NCBI RefSeq assembly: GCF_000802205.1
Contig: NZ_CP012850.1
Location: 2,356,001 to 2,420,000 of the forward strand
Length of the DNA: 64,000 nt
From: Candidatus Nitrosocosmicus oleophilus
GTDB lineage: Archaea; Thermoproteota; Nitrososphaeria; Nitrososphaerales; Nitrososphaeraceae
Direction: 5' to 3'
The number at the start of each line of letters is the position of its first letter. Within the stretch, counting starts at the first letter, position 1. Under the pieces are notes generated by a model. It was given only the letters and a program-made list of their open reading frames with translations. It did no database searches and was not told the origin of the DNA. Shown here piece by piece: positions 47,001 to 56,047 of the stretch. A program made the position numbers and the translations under genes.

Positions 47001-47173
47001 GCTATAGTGTAAGTTCTTCCGTGTCCAATGTGTTGCGGTGAGTTGGGATACGGATAGGCAACTGTAATAAAGAATTTTTTTTTGCCTGGAACGGGATCCG
47101 ATGTATTTGTTGCATTTTGCTCCCAAATTTGTAACCATTTGTTTTCTAGCGAATTCCAGATATTGGTGTCCAT
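44015..47173 (-). CDS. leuS: Leucyl-tRNA synthetase, archaeal type
   Basis: The 1,052-residue protein has the class I signature 'PYPNSPQHIGHGRTYTIADV' (HIGH) near residue 42-60 and 'DGKKMSKSMGN' (KMSKS) near 685. The editing domain (about 200-500) has 'VATLRPETIFGATNLWIN' with the Thr-rich motif and 'PAHAPFDMQAL', which matches LeuRS (IleRS and ValRS differ here). Length, the insertion pattern and the C-terminal extension fit the archaeal/eukaryotic LeuRS class. It charges tRNA-Leu with leucine and removes mischarged products. It is the only tRNA synthetase seen. Confidence 0.97.
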   Translation of the reverse strand: MDTNIWNSLENKWLQIWEQNATNTSDPVPGKKKFFITVAYPYPNSPQHIGHGRTYTIADVHARYKRLRGFNVLFPMAFHYTGTPILGMAKRVQAGDKEIIENFKKIYNISDQDILTFSEPLHIAKYFHNEIKAGMKEMGYSIDWRREFTTIDPVYKKLISWQFETLKKLGVIEQGSHPVGWCPNDLNPVSQHDTLGDVEPSFTEYSLIKFKIKSQDLIIPVATLRPETIFGATNLWINPEEEYTQVLVNDTENWVLSRLAAKKLEYLNYSVKITKTLLGKELIGSLVESPLTNRFIPILPATFVTLDEGSGIVMSVPAHAPFDMQALLDFRKRSSDYPSLLSLDTIVPIVIIDSKVQRQDDQLPHHVDNETLNNAKGLFIQGADKGNLGNRVIPAVVFLEKYGISSQIDPNLEKATSELYSLEFYSGKMNEGTFEYSGMPVLKAKDLVKDRLIALQKSIQFFEMTNKPVYCRCGTLCYVKLLNNQWFLNYGNPEWKTLALECLNRMEVIPSEIIKEFRNVFDWLKVRACARKTGLGTPLPWDKDWIIESLSDSVIYMVYYIISKYVKLHDLDKYSDFIDSSFFDYVLLNLKSGHFLALDENDNFSGDLTSIKIDPGADLSILNEFLVESKQIREEFKYYYPLDSRHSGRDLVPNHLSFFIFNHSIIFPKSLWPKQIVVNGSVLMDGKKMSKSMGNIIPLRSTIKQFNADSIRVAMLVLGELLQDVDFSFSTLKGIYSRLNEIYEFGKDLVEKQKAATNLRAIDYDFTELFIDLDWEDKWLLQRVNSTVKDITNSFEEMRIRDALNTALYLMDKDFEWYKKRKESRSDHVSDNNTNLSVISYFFKARIKMLAPFCPFLAEELWELLEPQKGSIFQDNWPIINNGLINPVTDENEREIFNILDDLHKIVKVTKNTQLKNIHIYLSSNDKKILYDKVLNLVTNSNIKNFGLIMKSLLSDPSMSVEHKDLVKSNTDFIKKINEDILSLSPVEQKRRITIGLFDEYIALVDGIGLISSEFDVKDSSIKIYHENDPKIYDPKNKARFSRPFKPAIYLE

Positions 47174-47593
47174 TTCTTTTTCCTATCCTTATTTTAACGA
47201 ATTAATCACGGGTATTTCAAAATTCGTAACCTGCTTATCATATGTATTTTCTTTAAATTGAATCTGCGTACAAATCTTTGATTTATTGAAAGTATAGTGA
47301 TCAAAAATAGTGGTTGACAGAAATAAAAATGGGATTTGATCAATATCTTGATAACTTAATTTCACAATTCTAAAAAATCCGTTCCCTGTTATATTTAGGT
47401 TATCAAATCAAACTACAGAGTTAATAAAGCAGCAAAAAGAATGCTTAGATATTTTTTTGGTTGTTGGCTTTTGCGTCAATATCTTAAATCCTATCACTAC
47501 AACAAGAATTTGGGTGATTTGTAGTTTTTTTAGGTTTGAATGGTTTTGACGAGCACCCTGAAACGCTTAATTTAAACTTGTAATGAAATTAAC
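47174..47593. other. Intergenic between divergent genes
   Basis: About 420 bases with the promoters of leuS and of the membrane protein. No gene or repeat was recognised. Poly-T at 47,523-47,530 is unassigned. Confidence 0.45.
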
Positions 47594-48553
47594 ATGATAT
47601 TGAATAAGTACCAGAATTATTCAAAGTATAAGAACGGTATAGTGATTCCTGCCTTGATTGGTACAGTTTTATTCTTTATTCTTTATTCATATTCTCGCCT
47701 TACTACACCTGGTGTAGAAGTTTTCCTGTCTGATTCATTGTATTGCCTTGCTGCCACAGTACTGATAACGTATTTGGCTTGTCTTTTTCTCTTGTATTTG
47801 AGTATTCACAGGTATTACTTTTCAAGGTCAAGAACTGAAAACAATCCTCAGAATTTGCTATACTACCTGCAATCTCCTTTTAAGTCGACAAAGTATAAGC
47901 TCATTTTGGTAATTTCTTGTCTGATTTATTTTGTGTTTTTTGGATTCGTTTCAAATGTTTTTATTTATTTCGTAGATGAAAATACTGTTTTTTCAATTTT
48001 TCCTATTCCTTCACCCGGCCATTTATCACATGAAACAAACGGATCTCATACTACCAGTAATCACCAAAGTGAATCAGAATCAAGTAACCAACATACGGAT
48101 CAAATAAGGAGCATCGCATACCCCACATCCAAGCTCATTATTTGTTGCAACTATATTGGGTATCTCCCTATGCTGATTCTTCAATTAAGTGAAAGCCTAT
48201 CCATTCTGATAATACCACTGAATTTCATAATTGGGATAACACTTTCTATTTTGGTTGGGTTGAATGTTACCCTAAACATATTTATTTTGTCAAAAAATCG
48301 AACAGCGGAAATGTCAAGAAGAAACCTATTTGGAGTTGTAGGAATTTCTACTGGATTGTTTGTGGGATGTCCAACCTGCACAGGTAGTTTGTTCTACTCT
48401 TTAGTGGGACTTAGTTCGACGGTGCTTTTATCATCATTAAACATTTATCAGATCCTGTTTGTAGTTATCAGCATACCTATGCTATTTGCATCTCTATTTC
48501 TGATGATGAATGTTCTCCGGAAATCTTATCTTAAATCTTGTCAAATAAAATGA
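47594..48553 (+). CDS. Integral membrane protein with CPTC motif
   Basis: The 319-residue protein has six or seven helices with a His/Ser-rich loop in the middle ('HLSHETNGSHTTSNHQSESES', about 144-165). Near the end, 'GVVGISTGLFVGCPTCTGSL' holds a C-P-T-C pair at a helix mouth; Cys pairs of this kind are common in redox-active or metal-binding membrane proteins. No named family was recognised. The His-rich loop plus CPTC could suggest metal or thiol chemistry; that is inference only. Confidence 0.7.
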   Translation: MILNKYQNYSKYKNGIVIPALIGTVLFFILYSYSRLTTPGVEVFLSDSLYCLAATVLITYLACLFLLYLSIHRYYFSRSRTENNPQNLLYYLQSPFKSTKYKLILVISCLIYFVFFGFVSNVFIYFVDENTVFSIFPIPSPGHLSHETNGSHTTSNHQSESESSNQHTDQIRSIAYPTSKLIICCNYIGYLPMLILQLSESLSILIIPLNFIIGITLSILVGLNVTLNIFILSKNRTAEMSRRNLFGVVGISTGLFVGCPTCTGSLFYSLVGLSSTVLLSSLNIYQILFVVISIPMLFASLFLMMNVLRKSYLKSCQIK

Positions 48554-48601
48554 TTGAATTCAATCCTAAGGAAAAAGAGTGGATGAAATACTTATTTGCT
48601 A

Positions 48602-50806
48602 TTATTCTTTATCTATGAATTCGTCTGGTGAGGGAGGTTCTGGATTGATGCCCTTTCTTTTTCTTATGTCAGTAATAATATTTCTTATAACAGATTGAGG
48701 TACTGCTTGCCATGTTTTAAAATAGGTACTCCACATTGCTTTTCCGGCTGTTCCTCCTCTCATCATTTCAGACAAATCAAATGTTTCTGAGGCAGGTACT
48801 TCTCCCAAGATAATAGCAATTACACCCTTTTGATCCACGTTTAGCAATTTACCTCTTTTCCCGGATAGTATGCCGGCGACCGTACCGATCTGTTCCTGTG
48901 GACATTTTACTTCTATTCCTAGGATTGGTTCTAACAAGACAGGATCGGCTATCAACATAGATCCCAGCATAGCTCGTCTTGTTGCAGGCATTAACTGAGC
49001 CAAACCTCTGTGTGCTGGATCCTCGTGAGGTACAAAGTGGTGCAATACAAAGCGCAACCCTCTGACAGATTCTTGAGCGATTGGTCCTGAATGAATTACA
49101 TCCTCAAACCCTGATTTTATTGAATCCATGGACTCTTGAATAAATTGAACTCCTTTTGTCTCGTCAGAGAGCATATTCCCGGTAGGGTCAACTGTAACTA
49201 CGCTCCTAGCATCATCCGTACTCCAACCCTTTTCCCTAAGAAGCCTAGATAATTCTTTCTTGTCCATATCTTCTCGAAGTTGCCCTGTTCTAATCATATC
49301 GATGACTTCCTCGCTCAATGGTTCTACTCTCAAGAATATCTTATTGTGCTTGTTTGGTGATTTGCTCATTATTGGGCCTGCTCTTCCTCTGATGGTTTCT
49401 CTGTAGTTAATCAAAGGTTGTGTCGTTTTTATATCCAGGCCTAATTCTTGCAATAAGGATGTTGCAATTTCAAGGTGCAAAACCCCCATGCCTGCCATTA
49501 GTGTTTCTCCAGTTTCTTCATTAATCTTTACAATCAGGTTAGGATCCTCAACGGTTATCCTTCTCAATCCTTCAACAAGCTTTGGCAAATCTTTTGGATG
49601 CTTGGGTTCAACGGCGATGGTAACTACAGGTTCTGAAACATACTTTATGGATTCAAAGGCGGGCACATTCTTAATAGAGGAAATAGTTTCTCCTGCTACG
49701 GCATAATCCAAACCTAATAGAGCAGGAATATTACCACATGGAATAACACTTACGACCTCACGTGTGTTCCCCATATAAATATTCACAGATTGTACCTTTC
49801 CAGTTCGCTTAGCGTCGATAAGGAAAACTTCATCTCCGTCTTTGATTGTACCAGAAAATAACCTACCGGTAGCAACTCTTCCAGCTTGAGGATCTACGTT
49901 AATTGTTGTTACCATCATCAAAACCGGACCATTTTCATCACAATTCAAAAGCGCCTTTCCAATATCAGAATCCAAATCACCTGGCCAAATTTTTGGAATT
50001 CTGTATTTTTGTGCTACATGAGGTGGAGGATGATGTTGAACCACCATACCAAGGACTGCATCATGCAAAGGTGCTCTTTCGGATAACTTCTTAATAGATG
50101 TAGGATCAGTTGATGTGTATGCATCATACACATCCTTGAAGCTAATCCCTTTTTTCTGTGCCACCTTAAAATTAAAGCCCCATCTATCCTTTGCAGATCC
50201 AAATGCTACTGTATTTCCCTGGATGCTTACCTTCCATTTTTCTTTTAGTTCAGGCTCGGCGTATAGATCTACTAATCTATTAAATTCTGCGATAATATTA
50301 GATAGCCATTTTTGCATGGCCGCTGGATCCAAACGAAGTTCCTTAACCAACCTATCTATCTTATTTATATACAATACTGGTCTAACCCGTTCTTCTAATG
50401 CTTGTCGGGTTACTGTTTCGGTCTGTGTCATTATACCCTCTACTGAATCTGAAACTACAACTACCCCATCGATTGCTCTTAAGGCTCTAGTAACTCTACC
50501 AGTAAAATCAATGTGCCCAGGAGTATCTATCATGTTTATGACATATTCCTTACCATCATCATTTTCATAAAATAGAGTCACATTTGCTCCTCTAATTGTC
50601 ATCTGTCTATTCTGTTCTAGTTTCATGGAATCCAAGGCCAATGCTTGTCCTGCAACACTTGGGGAAATAATTCCCGAAGCGGCCAAAAGGCTATCGCTCA
50701 TGGTAGTTTTGCCGTGATCCACATGAGCAATAACTCCGAAATTTCTAATTTGATCTTTATTTCCAATTATCCTGAGAATATCTTGAGTCGATTTAAACTT
50801 GGGCAT
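48602..50806 (-). CDS. fusA: Translation elongation factor EF-2
   Basis: The start at 50806 (MPKFKSTQDILRII) matches the usual EF-2 N-terminus; an in-frame start 20 codons upstream is not conserved-looking. The 734-residue protein has all GTPase motifs: 'AHVDHGKTT' (G1), 'DTPGHIDF' (G3) and 'NKIDRL' (G4). The domain IV loop 'HEDPAHRGLAQLMPATRRA' contains the His that becomes diphthamide in archaea and eukaryotes, but the following residues are G-L-A-Q in place of the common G-G-G-Q. It moves the ribosome by one codon after each peptide bond. Not clustered with ribosomal genes here. Confidence 0.97.
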   Translation of the reverse strand: MPKFKSTQDILRIIGNKDQIRNFGVIAHVDHGKTTMSDSLLAASGIISPSVAGQALALDSMKLEQNRQMTIRGANVTLFYENDDGKEYVINMIDTPGHIDFTGRVTRALRAIDGVVVVSDSVEGIMTQTETVTRQALEERVRPVLYINKIDRLVKELRLDPAAMQKWLSNIIAEFNRLVDLYAEPELKEKWKVSIQGNTVAFGSAKDRWGFNFKVAQKKGISFKDVYDAYTSTDPTSIKKLSERAPLHDAVLGMVVQHHPPPHVAQKYRIPKIWPGDLDSDIGKALLNCDENGPVLMMVTTINVDPQAGRVATGRLFSGTIKDGDEVFLIDAKRTGKVQSVNIYMGNTREVVSVIPCGNIPALLGLDYAVAGETISSIKNVPAFESIKYVSEPVVTIAVEPKHPKDLPKLVEGLRRITVEDPNLIVKINEETGETLMAGMGVLHLEIATSLLQELGLDIKTTQPLINYRETIRGRAGPIMSKSPNKHNKIFLRVEPLSEEVIDMIRTGQLREDMDKKELSRLLREKGWSTDDARSVVTVDPTGNMLSDETKGVQFIQESMDSIKSGFEDVIHSGPIAQESVRGLRFVLHHFVPHEDPAHRGLAQLMPATRRAMLGSMLIADPVLLEPILGIEVKCPQEQIGTVAGILSGKRGKLLNVDQKGVIAIILGEVPASETFDLSEMMRGGTAGKAMWSTYFKTWQAVPQSVIRNIITDIRKRKGINPEPPSPDEFIDKE

Positions 50807-51099
50807 CCTATATTTCAAAAAAGTTTTTTTAGGGTTATTAAACCTTCCTTGTGTATAATACGACAATAAAAACCATTAAAAAGCCTGTCGAATTTTCTTA
50901 CTTTCGGTACTTTGTTTCAAAGAAAAAAGGCAGATCGGGATGGATTGGATGTAGGGAACGAATAGTGTTATACAATCCAAACATGGAGGTTCAAATGGAT
51001 AAAACAAAATTCAGCCTATACAACAACATAAGAGCGAGCTTAAGCTTGATCAACCCGTTAACTTATATGACAACAATTTATCAAAAAAATTGTTAACTC

Positions 51100-51933
51100 A
51101 TGGTGCTAGAAATTAGAGTAGGGCATACACCCGACGCTGATGATGCTTTCATGTTTTATGCTTTAGAAAAAGAACTTATTCCAATGGGAGACTTTAAGAT
51201 TGTTCATCAAGTAGATGATATTGAAAAACTAAACAAACTGGCGGTTAGTCATGAGTTAGAAGTTACGGCCATATCTGCACATGCACTTGCATTTCTCAAG
51301 GACTATAAAATTTTAAGTAGTGGAGGCAGTTTTGGAATTAACTATGGTCCAATCATTATTTCGTACAAAAAATCCTTAGATGAAATATCACATCACATCG
51401 TAGGAATTCCCGGATATATGACCTCTGCTTATCTTTTGATGTCAATAGCCCTTGGGAAATTAAATTGTCATGAAATGCTTTTTAGCGAGATTCCGGGAGC
51501 GATCAAAAATGGAACTGTTGATTACGGATTAATCATACATGAATCTCAAATTACTTATGTTAAACAAGATTTTAGCAAGTTATTTGATTTGGGTGAATGG
51601 TGGAATGCAAAAACTAACGGATTGCCAGTCCCATTAGGAATCAATGTGGCTAGTTCTAAGTTGATGACTAATGATATGATTAAAGCTTTTGATAGTATGT
51701 TGCAGAGTTCAATCAAATACAGTCTAAATCATTTAGAAGAGGCTATAGAATTTTCCTCTAAGTATGGTAGAGGAACAGAGAAATCAACACTAACCAAATT
51801 TGTCAAAATGTATGTAAATCCCTATACCGTAGAAATGGGAAAAGATGGAAGACAGGCAATTTCCAAGATGTTTGATATGGCACTAGAAAAAGGCATTATA
51901 AAAAGTATACCTCCACTTGACTATTCTTATTGA
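51100..51933 (+). CDS. mqnD: 1,4-dihydroxy-6-naphthoate synthase (MqnD)
   Basis: The 277-residue protein opens with 'IRVGHTPDADDAFMFYALEK', the defining motif of MqnD, the enzyme that turns cyclic dehypoxanthinyl futalosine into 1,4-dihydroxy-6-naphthoate. Later 'AISAHALAFL' and 'GVPGYMTSAYLL'-like segments belong to its periplasmic-binding-protein-like fold. The protein lacks a signal peptide, as expected. It is followed within 1.5 kb by MqnE and MqnC, so three steps of the futalosine menaquinone route are here; MqnA and MqnB are not in the window. Confidence 0.92.
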   Translation: MVLEIRVGHTPDADDAFMFYALEKELIPMGDFKIVHQVDDIEKLNKLAVSHELEVTAISAHALAFLKDYKILSSGGSFGINYGPIIISYKKSLDEISHHIVGIPGYMTSAYLLMSIALGKLNCHEMLFSEIPGAIKNGTVDYGLIIHESQITYVKQDFSKLFDLGEWWNAKTNGLPVPLGINVASSKLMTNDMIKAFDSMLQSSIKYSLNHLEEAIEFSSKYGRGTEKSTLTKFVKMYVNPYTVEMGKDGRQAISKMFDMALEKGIIKSIPPLDYSY

Positions 51934-52145
51934 AAATGCAGTCGTAGTTCGATTTTTATTCCCCCTTTTTTCAAAAAAATGAAATGATAAACTAATTAAT
52001 TTTGTAAGCTCTGTTTTCTATTTCTAGGATCTATATAAAATAAACTGATAAATGAAATGAGGATATATGATGAGCGTTGTAGTATATCACATCCGAAAAA
52101 GATTGTGGAAATATGTCTCAAACTTTAGGCCCTAAACAAATTACT

Positions 52146-53255
52146 CTATTTTATTATATTGAAAAAAGTGTCTCTTTGTACGGGGTTCCGCTTGATTTCT
52201 CTAATAAGATAGTTCAGCTCGTTTATAGAAATTTGGTTTGGTTTGCCTGCAGCCTTAAAAATTTCCTCTGAAAAAGCTGTTCCTACCAAATCATTACCAC
52301 CATAGCATAAAGCTACTTGAGCTAATTTTTTACCTAAAGCGATCCAATAAACTGAGACATTTTTGAGGACCTTACCGAGCAAAAGCCTTGAAATGGCGAT
52401 TATTCTAAGATCATAGATTGATGGGCTTTCAGAAACGAGGGTGTGTTCCTTTTCTAGCTGTGTATTTTCTAGGCTGAATTTTAGTGGGATAAATGTTGTA
52501 AATCCCCCAGTTTTCTTATTTAGTTCCCTTAACTTTATGATATGATCTACAATGTCCTCGGGTGTTTCGATATGGCCGAAAAGCATTGTGCAATTTCCCC
52601 TAAGGCCTAACTTATGTGCCTGATAGGCCGTATCTAGCCATTCGTCCCCTGAACACTTACCTAATACAATTTTATCACGCGTACGTTTACTAAATATCTC
52701 GGCTCCTCCACCAGGTAATGCATCTAGTCCAGCATGTTTTAGTCTCTCTAAAACTTCTTTAATTGAATTTTTAGTTACCCTTGATATGAAAAAAATCTCA
52801 GCCGGTGTAAGAGCCTTAATTACTACTTTTGGAAAACGATTTTTAATTGATTTAAACATGTCTTCATAATACTCCAACCCCAACTTTGGGTTGAATCCTC
52901 CTACAATATGAAGTTCAGTAGCACCTAAGTCATTTAAGGCAAACTCAGCCCTTTTTACAATTTGTTCATTTGATAGCGTGTATGCGTCATCATCTTTTTC
53001 CTTCCTATAAAATGCACATAGCTGACAACTTGCAGCACAAACATTGGTGTAATTGAGGTAATAAGATGATACAAAGCTTACGTTATCTCCACGAATATCT
53101 TTTCTCAATTGATTCGCGGCATTTCCTAGCAAAAAAAGATTCTCATTTTTGAGTAAATCGACTCCTTCGTTAAATGTCAATTCCTCCCCTGACATCACTT
53201 TTTCTAACGCAGCAGTAGGTCTTATGAGACTATTTGACAACACTATGCGTACCAC
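52146..53255 (-). CDS. mqnE: Aminofutalosine synthase-like radical SAM protein (MqnE)
   Basis: The 369-residue protein has the radical SAM cysteines in 'TNVCAASCQLCAFYRKEKDDDAY' (C-x3-C-x2-C). The segment after it, 'YTLSNEQIVKRAEFALNDLGATELHIVGG', and the 'DALPGGGAEIFSKRTRD' segment are typical of MqnE/MqnC proteins. It has 'ELHIVGGFNP' where the sister protein at 53,343 has 'QVLFQGGHNP', which points to MqnE here and MqnC there. It would form aminofutalosine from the MqnA product and SAM. The start is a GTG. Divergent from the mqnC gene, 87 bases away. Confidence 0.85.
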   Translation of the reverse strand: MVRIVLSNSLIRPTAALEKVMSGEELTFNEGVDLLKNENLFLLGNAANQLRKDIRGDNVSFVSSYYLNYTNVCAASCQLCAFYRKEKDDDAYTLSNEQIVKRAEFALNDLGATELHIVGGFNPKLGLEYYEDMFKSIKNRFPKVVIKALTPAEIFFISRVTKNSIKEVLERLKHAGLDALPGGGAEIFSKRTRDKIVLGKCSGDEWLDTAYQAHKLGLRGNCTMLFGHIETPEDIVDHIIKLRELNKKTGGFTTFIPLKFSLENTQLEKEHTLVSESPSIYDLRIIAISRLLLGKVLKNVSVYWIALGKKLAQVALCYGGNDLVGTAFSEEIFKAAGKPNQISINELNYLIREIKRNPVQRDTFFNIIK

Positions 53256-53342
53256 GTAAAAAAATATAAGTGCTTTTAATGCCTAAAGGCATTTATCCAA
53301 AATCAAAGAATAAATTATACCAAGAATAAGATTAAACAATCA

Positions 53343-54470
53343 TTGCAAAATACCCAGGTTCATCATGATATTTTTAAGGACTCTGAAATTGAAGAAACAA
53401 TAGATAGAATTCAAGAAAATCATGAAATTAAGTTAAATGATGTTATTTACTTGTTAGAATCACAAGAGATTCAACGCCTTGGGTTGGTTGGTAACTCCAT
53501 TAGAGAAGGCATGTTTGGCAAGAATGTCACTTTTATTAATAATATAATATTAAATTACACCAATGTATGTGTTACTTATTGTAAATTTTGTGCGTTTTAT
53601 AGACCTCCTGGACACGAAGAATCATACACTGTATCAAAGGAAGAAATTCTAAATAGGGTCATTTTTGCAAAGTCTAACTATAATATCAAGCAAGTCCTTT
53701 TTCAAGGAGGGCACAACCCAAAATTAGATACCGAATATTTTGAAGATATCTTTAAGACACTTAAAGCAAAATGTCCTGACGTTGCAATCCATGGATTGTC
53801 TGCTTCGGAAGTAGATATGATAGCAAGGGTCGATAGGACTTCGCCACTAGAGGTATTATCTCGTTTGCAAGTTGCCGGTCTCGAATCGCTTCCTGGAGCG
53901 GGCGCAGAAATTCTTGTTGACGAAGTTAAGGATGTTATAAGCCCATTAAAAATATCTAGTCAAACTTGGTTAGACATCATGGAAAAGGCTCACAGTATAG
54001 GAATAAAATCTTCTGCCACCATGATGTATGGAACTGTTGAGTCCGTAGAACAGCGGGCACGTCATATCCTTAAAATCGCAGATTTACAAAGAAAAACAAA
54101 TGGGTTTATGGCATTTATTCCCTGGAGTTTTGAACCCAATAAGACAGAAATGCAAGGTACTGGTTTGGTGCAACATCCCATGGGCGGTTTTGAATTATTA
54201 AAGATGATATCGGTGTCAAGGATTGTTTTTAATGGTCTGATAGATCATCTCCAGTCATCATGGCTGACTAATGGGATTGGAATGGCTCAACTAGCAATCT
54301 ACCATGGATCCGATGACTTTGGAGGAACTCTCATAGGAGAAGAAGTTGTAAGTGCTACTGGTGCGAGATCTACAGAATTGTTATCTAAGAATATAATTAC
54401 TGCTATAAAGGCCATGGGATATAAACCGGCAGAAAGAAACAACTCATATGATATAGTAAAACAGTACTAA
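53343..54470 (+). CDS. mqnC: Cyclic dehypoxanthinyl futalosine synthase (MqnC)
   Basis: The 375-residue radical SAM protein has 'TNVCVTYCKFCAFYRPPGHEE' (C-x3-C-x2-C), which is the MqnC form of the motif, followed by 'QVLFQGGHNPKLDTEYFED' and 'SLPGAGAEILVDEVKD'. MqnC cyclises dehypoxanthine futalosine. The start is a TTG at 53343, chosen because no ATG precedes the conserved region at the right distance. It lies back to back with mqnE and near mqnD, making a menaquinone group. Confidence 0.9.
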   Translation: MQNTQVHHDIFKDSEIEETIDRIQENHEIKLNDVIYLLESQEIQRLGLVGNSIREGMFGKNVTFINNIILNYTNVCVTYCKFCAFYRPPGHEESYTVSKEEILNRVIFAKSNYNIKQVLFQGGHNPKLDTEYFEDIFKTLKAKCPDVAIHGLSASEVDMIARVDRTSPLEVLSRLQVAGLESLPGAGAEILVDEVKDVISPLKISSQTWLDIMEKAHSIGIKSSATMMYGTVESVEQRARHILKIADLQRKTNGFMAFIPWSFEPNKTEMQGTGLVQHPMGGFELLKMISVSRIVFNGLIDHLQSSWLTNGIGMAQLAIYHGSDDFGGTLIGEEVVSATGARSTELLSKNIITAIKAMGYKPAERNNSYDIVKQY

Positions 54471-54551
54471 GAAAAATAACTCCTCGTGTTGGCATGAATC
54501 ATATTTTCTGACAGAATTCTTATGACTATCTACAAAGGGCTTTATAAATAG

Positions 54552-54561
54552 ATTTATAAAT
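54552..54561 (+). promoter_or_regulatory. TATA box of the HMG-CoA synthase gene
   Basis: The sequence tttataaatg is centred about 27 bases before the GTG at 54585; a second similar element (tttataaata) is ten bases further upstream at 54,541-54,550. The spacing predicts a leaderless message and supports the GTG start. Confidence 0.6.
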
Positions 54562-54584
54562 GTATTTTCATAAACTTTACAATT

Positions 54585-55982
54585 GTGCCAGTTGGAATAG
54601 ACGACATGGCTATCTACGTTCCGAAACTTTATATAGATTACAAAGACTTCGCTGAAGCAAGAGGGATAGACCCACAAAAACTAGAATATGGAATAGGAAT
54701 CAAAAAGATGGCTTTGGCCGACGCTAATCAAGATCCAGCAAGCATGGCTGCAAATGCTTGTATGAGATTAATGAAAAATAATGATCTGAATCCGCAGGAT
54801 ATAGGAAGAATTTATGTGGCTACCGAATCTGGATTGGACGAATCGAAAGCAATGAATTCATTTGTAATAGGAATGTTAGAACAGGTATATGGAGAAAGTA
54901 CCCTCGAACATGCAGGTGGTATAGAATGCAAGTTTGCATGTGTGAGCGGTTCGTACGCCTTATATGATAACACGAACTGGATCCGTGCTGGAGAGAGTAA
55001 CGATAAGGCGGCTATAGTCATTGTTAGTGATATTGCAAAATATGATATTGGTTCTGCTGGGGAATATACTCAAGGTGCTGGCGCTGTTGCATTGCTCATA
55101 AAGGAAAATCCTAGACTATTGTCATTTGATGAAAAAGTCACTTCAACCATAATTAAAAATGAATATGATTTTTATCGACCAATTGGAAAGGAAACCCCAC
55201 TTGTTAATGGTTTATACTCAAATTTGCTCTATTTGATTCAAGTAAGAAAGGCCCTTGAGACATATAAAGAAAAGGCAATAAAGTCTGGCATAATTAAACT
55301 TGGAAATGACGAATCAATCATAGACCATATCGATTACATAAGCGTTCATTTACCTTACAGAAGAATGGGTGAAAAGGCACTAGCATATTTGTTAAGACAT
55401 GAATGGAGACATTTATCCAGATGGGAGGATATTATTTCTGAAATAGGAACAGATGAACCTCTCCCCAAAGACCCCCGGGGCACTATTGAATCAATCTTAG
55501 CTGATACCGACTTCATGAAGGCGGATGAAAAATTTAGAAGAGAGTTTATGAAAACTAAACACTATAAAGAGATTTTTGACAGCAAGATGTCCTCATCCTT
55601 GCAAGCATCTGCTGTAATTGGTAACTTATACACTGCTTCAATGTATATGGGTTTGCGAAGTCTGCTAGAATTTGAATTTTTAAAGGGCGTAGATTTGTTT
55701 AACAAGCGGATAGGTTTTGGTTCATACGGCAGCGGCTGTAGTGCGATGGTATTTTCTGGAGTTATCCAAGAAAACTATAAAGATCTTGTAAAGCGTATGA
55801 ATTTGGAAAAGGACATAGGTCAAAGAACAAAAATATCAATAAAGGATTACGAAATTTTACACAAAAATACTCGCAAGTATGACGAGGCCTTCTTAAATGC
55901 GGAAGATGAATTTATCCTAATCAACATAGGTGGCACAACAGCTGATAGGGCCGGATTTAGAGAATATTGTTATGCATCATGA
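54585..55982 (+). CDS. Hydroxymethylglutaryl-CoA synthase
   Basis: The 465-residue protein begins 'VGIDDMAIYVPKLYIDYKDF', the archaeal HMG-CoA synthase opening. The catalytic Cys is Cys119 in 'ECKFACVSGSYAL'; the active-site Glu lies in 'ATESGLDESK'-type sequence near residue 80, and the CoA-orienting His in 'ISVHLPYRRMGEKALAYL' near 249. 'GFGSYGSGCSAMVFSG' near 380 closes the thiolase-like fold. It joins acetyl-CoA and acetoacetyl-CoA in the mevalonate pathway that supplies isoprenoids for archaeal lipids and quinone tails, which fits its position next to the menaquinone genes. GTG start, leaderless. Confidence 0.95.
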   Translation: MPVGIDDMAIYVPKLYIDYKDFAEARGIDPQKLEYGIGIKKMALADANQDPASMAANACMRLMKNNDLNPQDIGRIYVATESGLDESKAMNSFVIGMLEQVYGESTLEHAGGIECKFACVSGSYALYDNTNWIRAGESNDKAAIVIVSDIAKYDIGSAGEYTQGAGAVALLIKENPRLLSFDEKVTSTIIKNEYDFYRPIGKETPLVNGLYSNLLYLIQVRKALETYKEKAIKSGIIKLGNDESIIDHIDYISVHLPYRRMGEKALAYLLRHEWRHLSRWEDIISEIGTDEPLPKDPRGTIESILADTDFMKADEKFRREFMKTKHYKEIFDSKMSSSLQASAVIGNLYTASMYMGLRSLLEFEFLKGVDLFNKRIGFGSYGSGCSAMVFSGVIQENYKDLVKRMNLEKDIGQRTKISIKDYEILHKNTRKYDEAFLNAEDEFILINIGGTTADRAGFREYCYAS

Positions 55983-56047
55983 TTTTAAGTGGTGATTTGA
56001 TGTGCAGAATACAATATGGTAATTTAGACCAGACTTTTTTATCCTAG

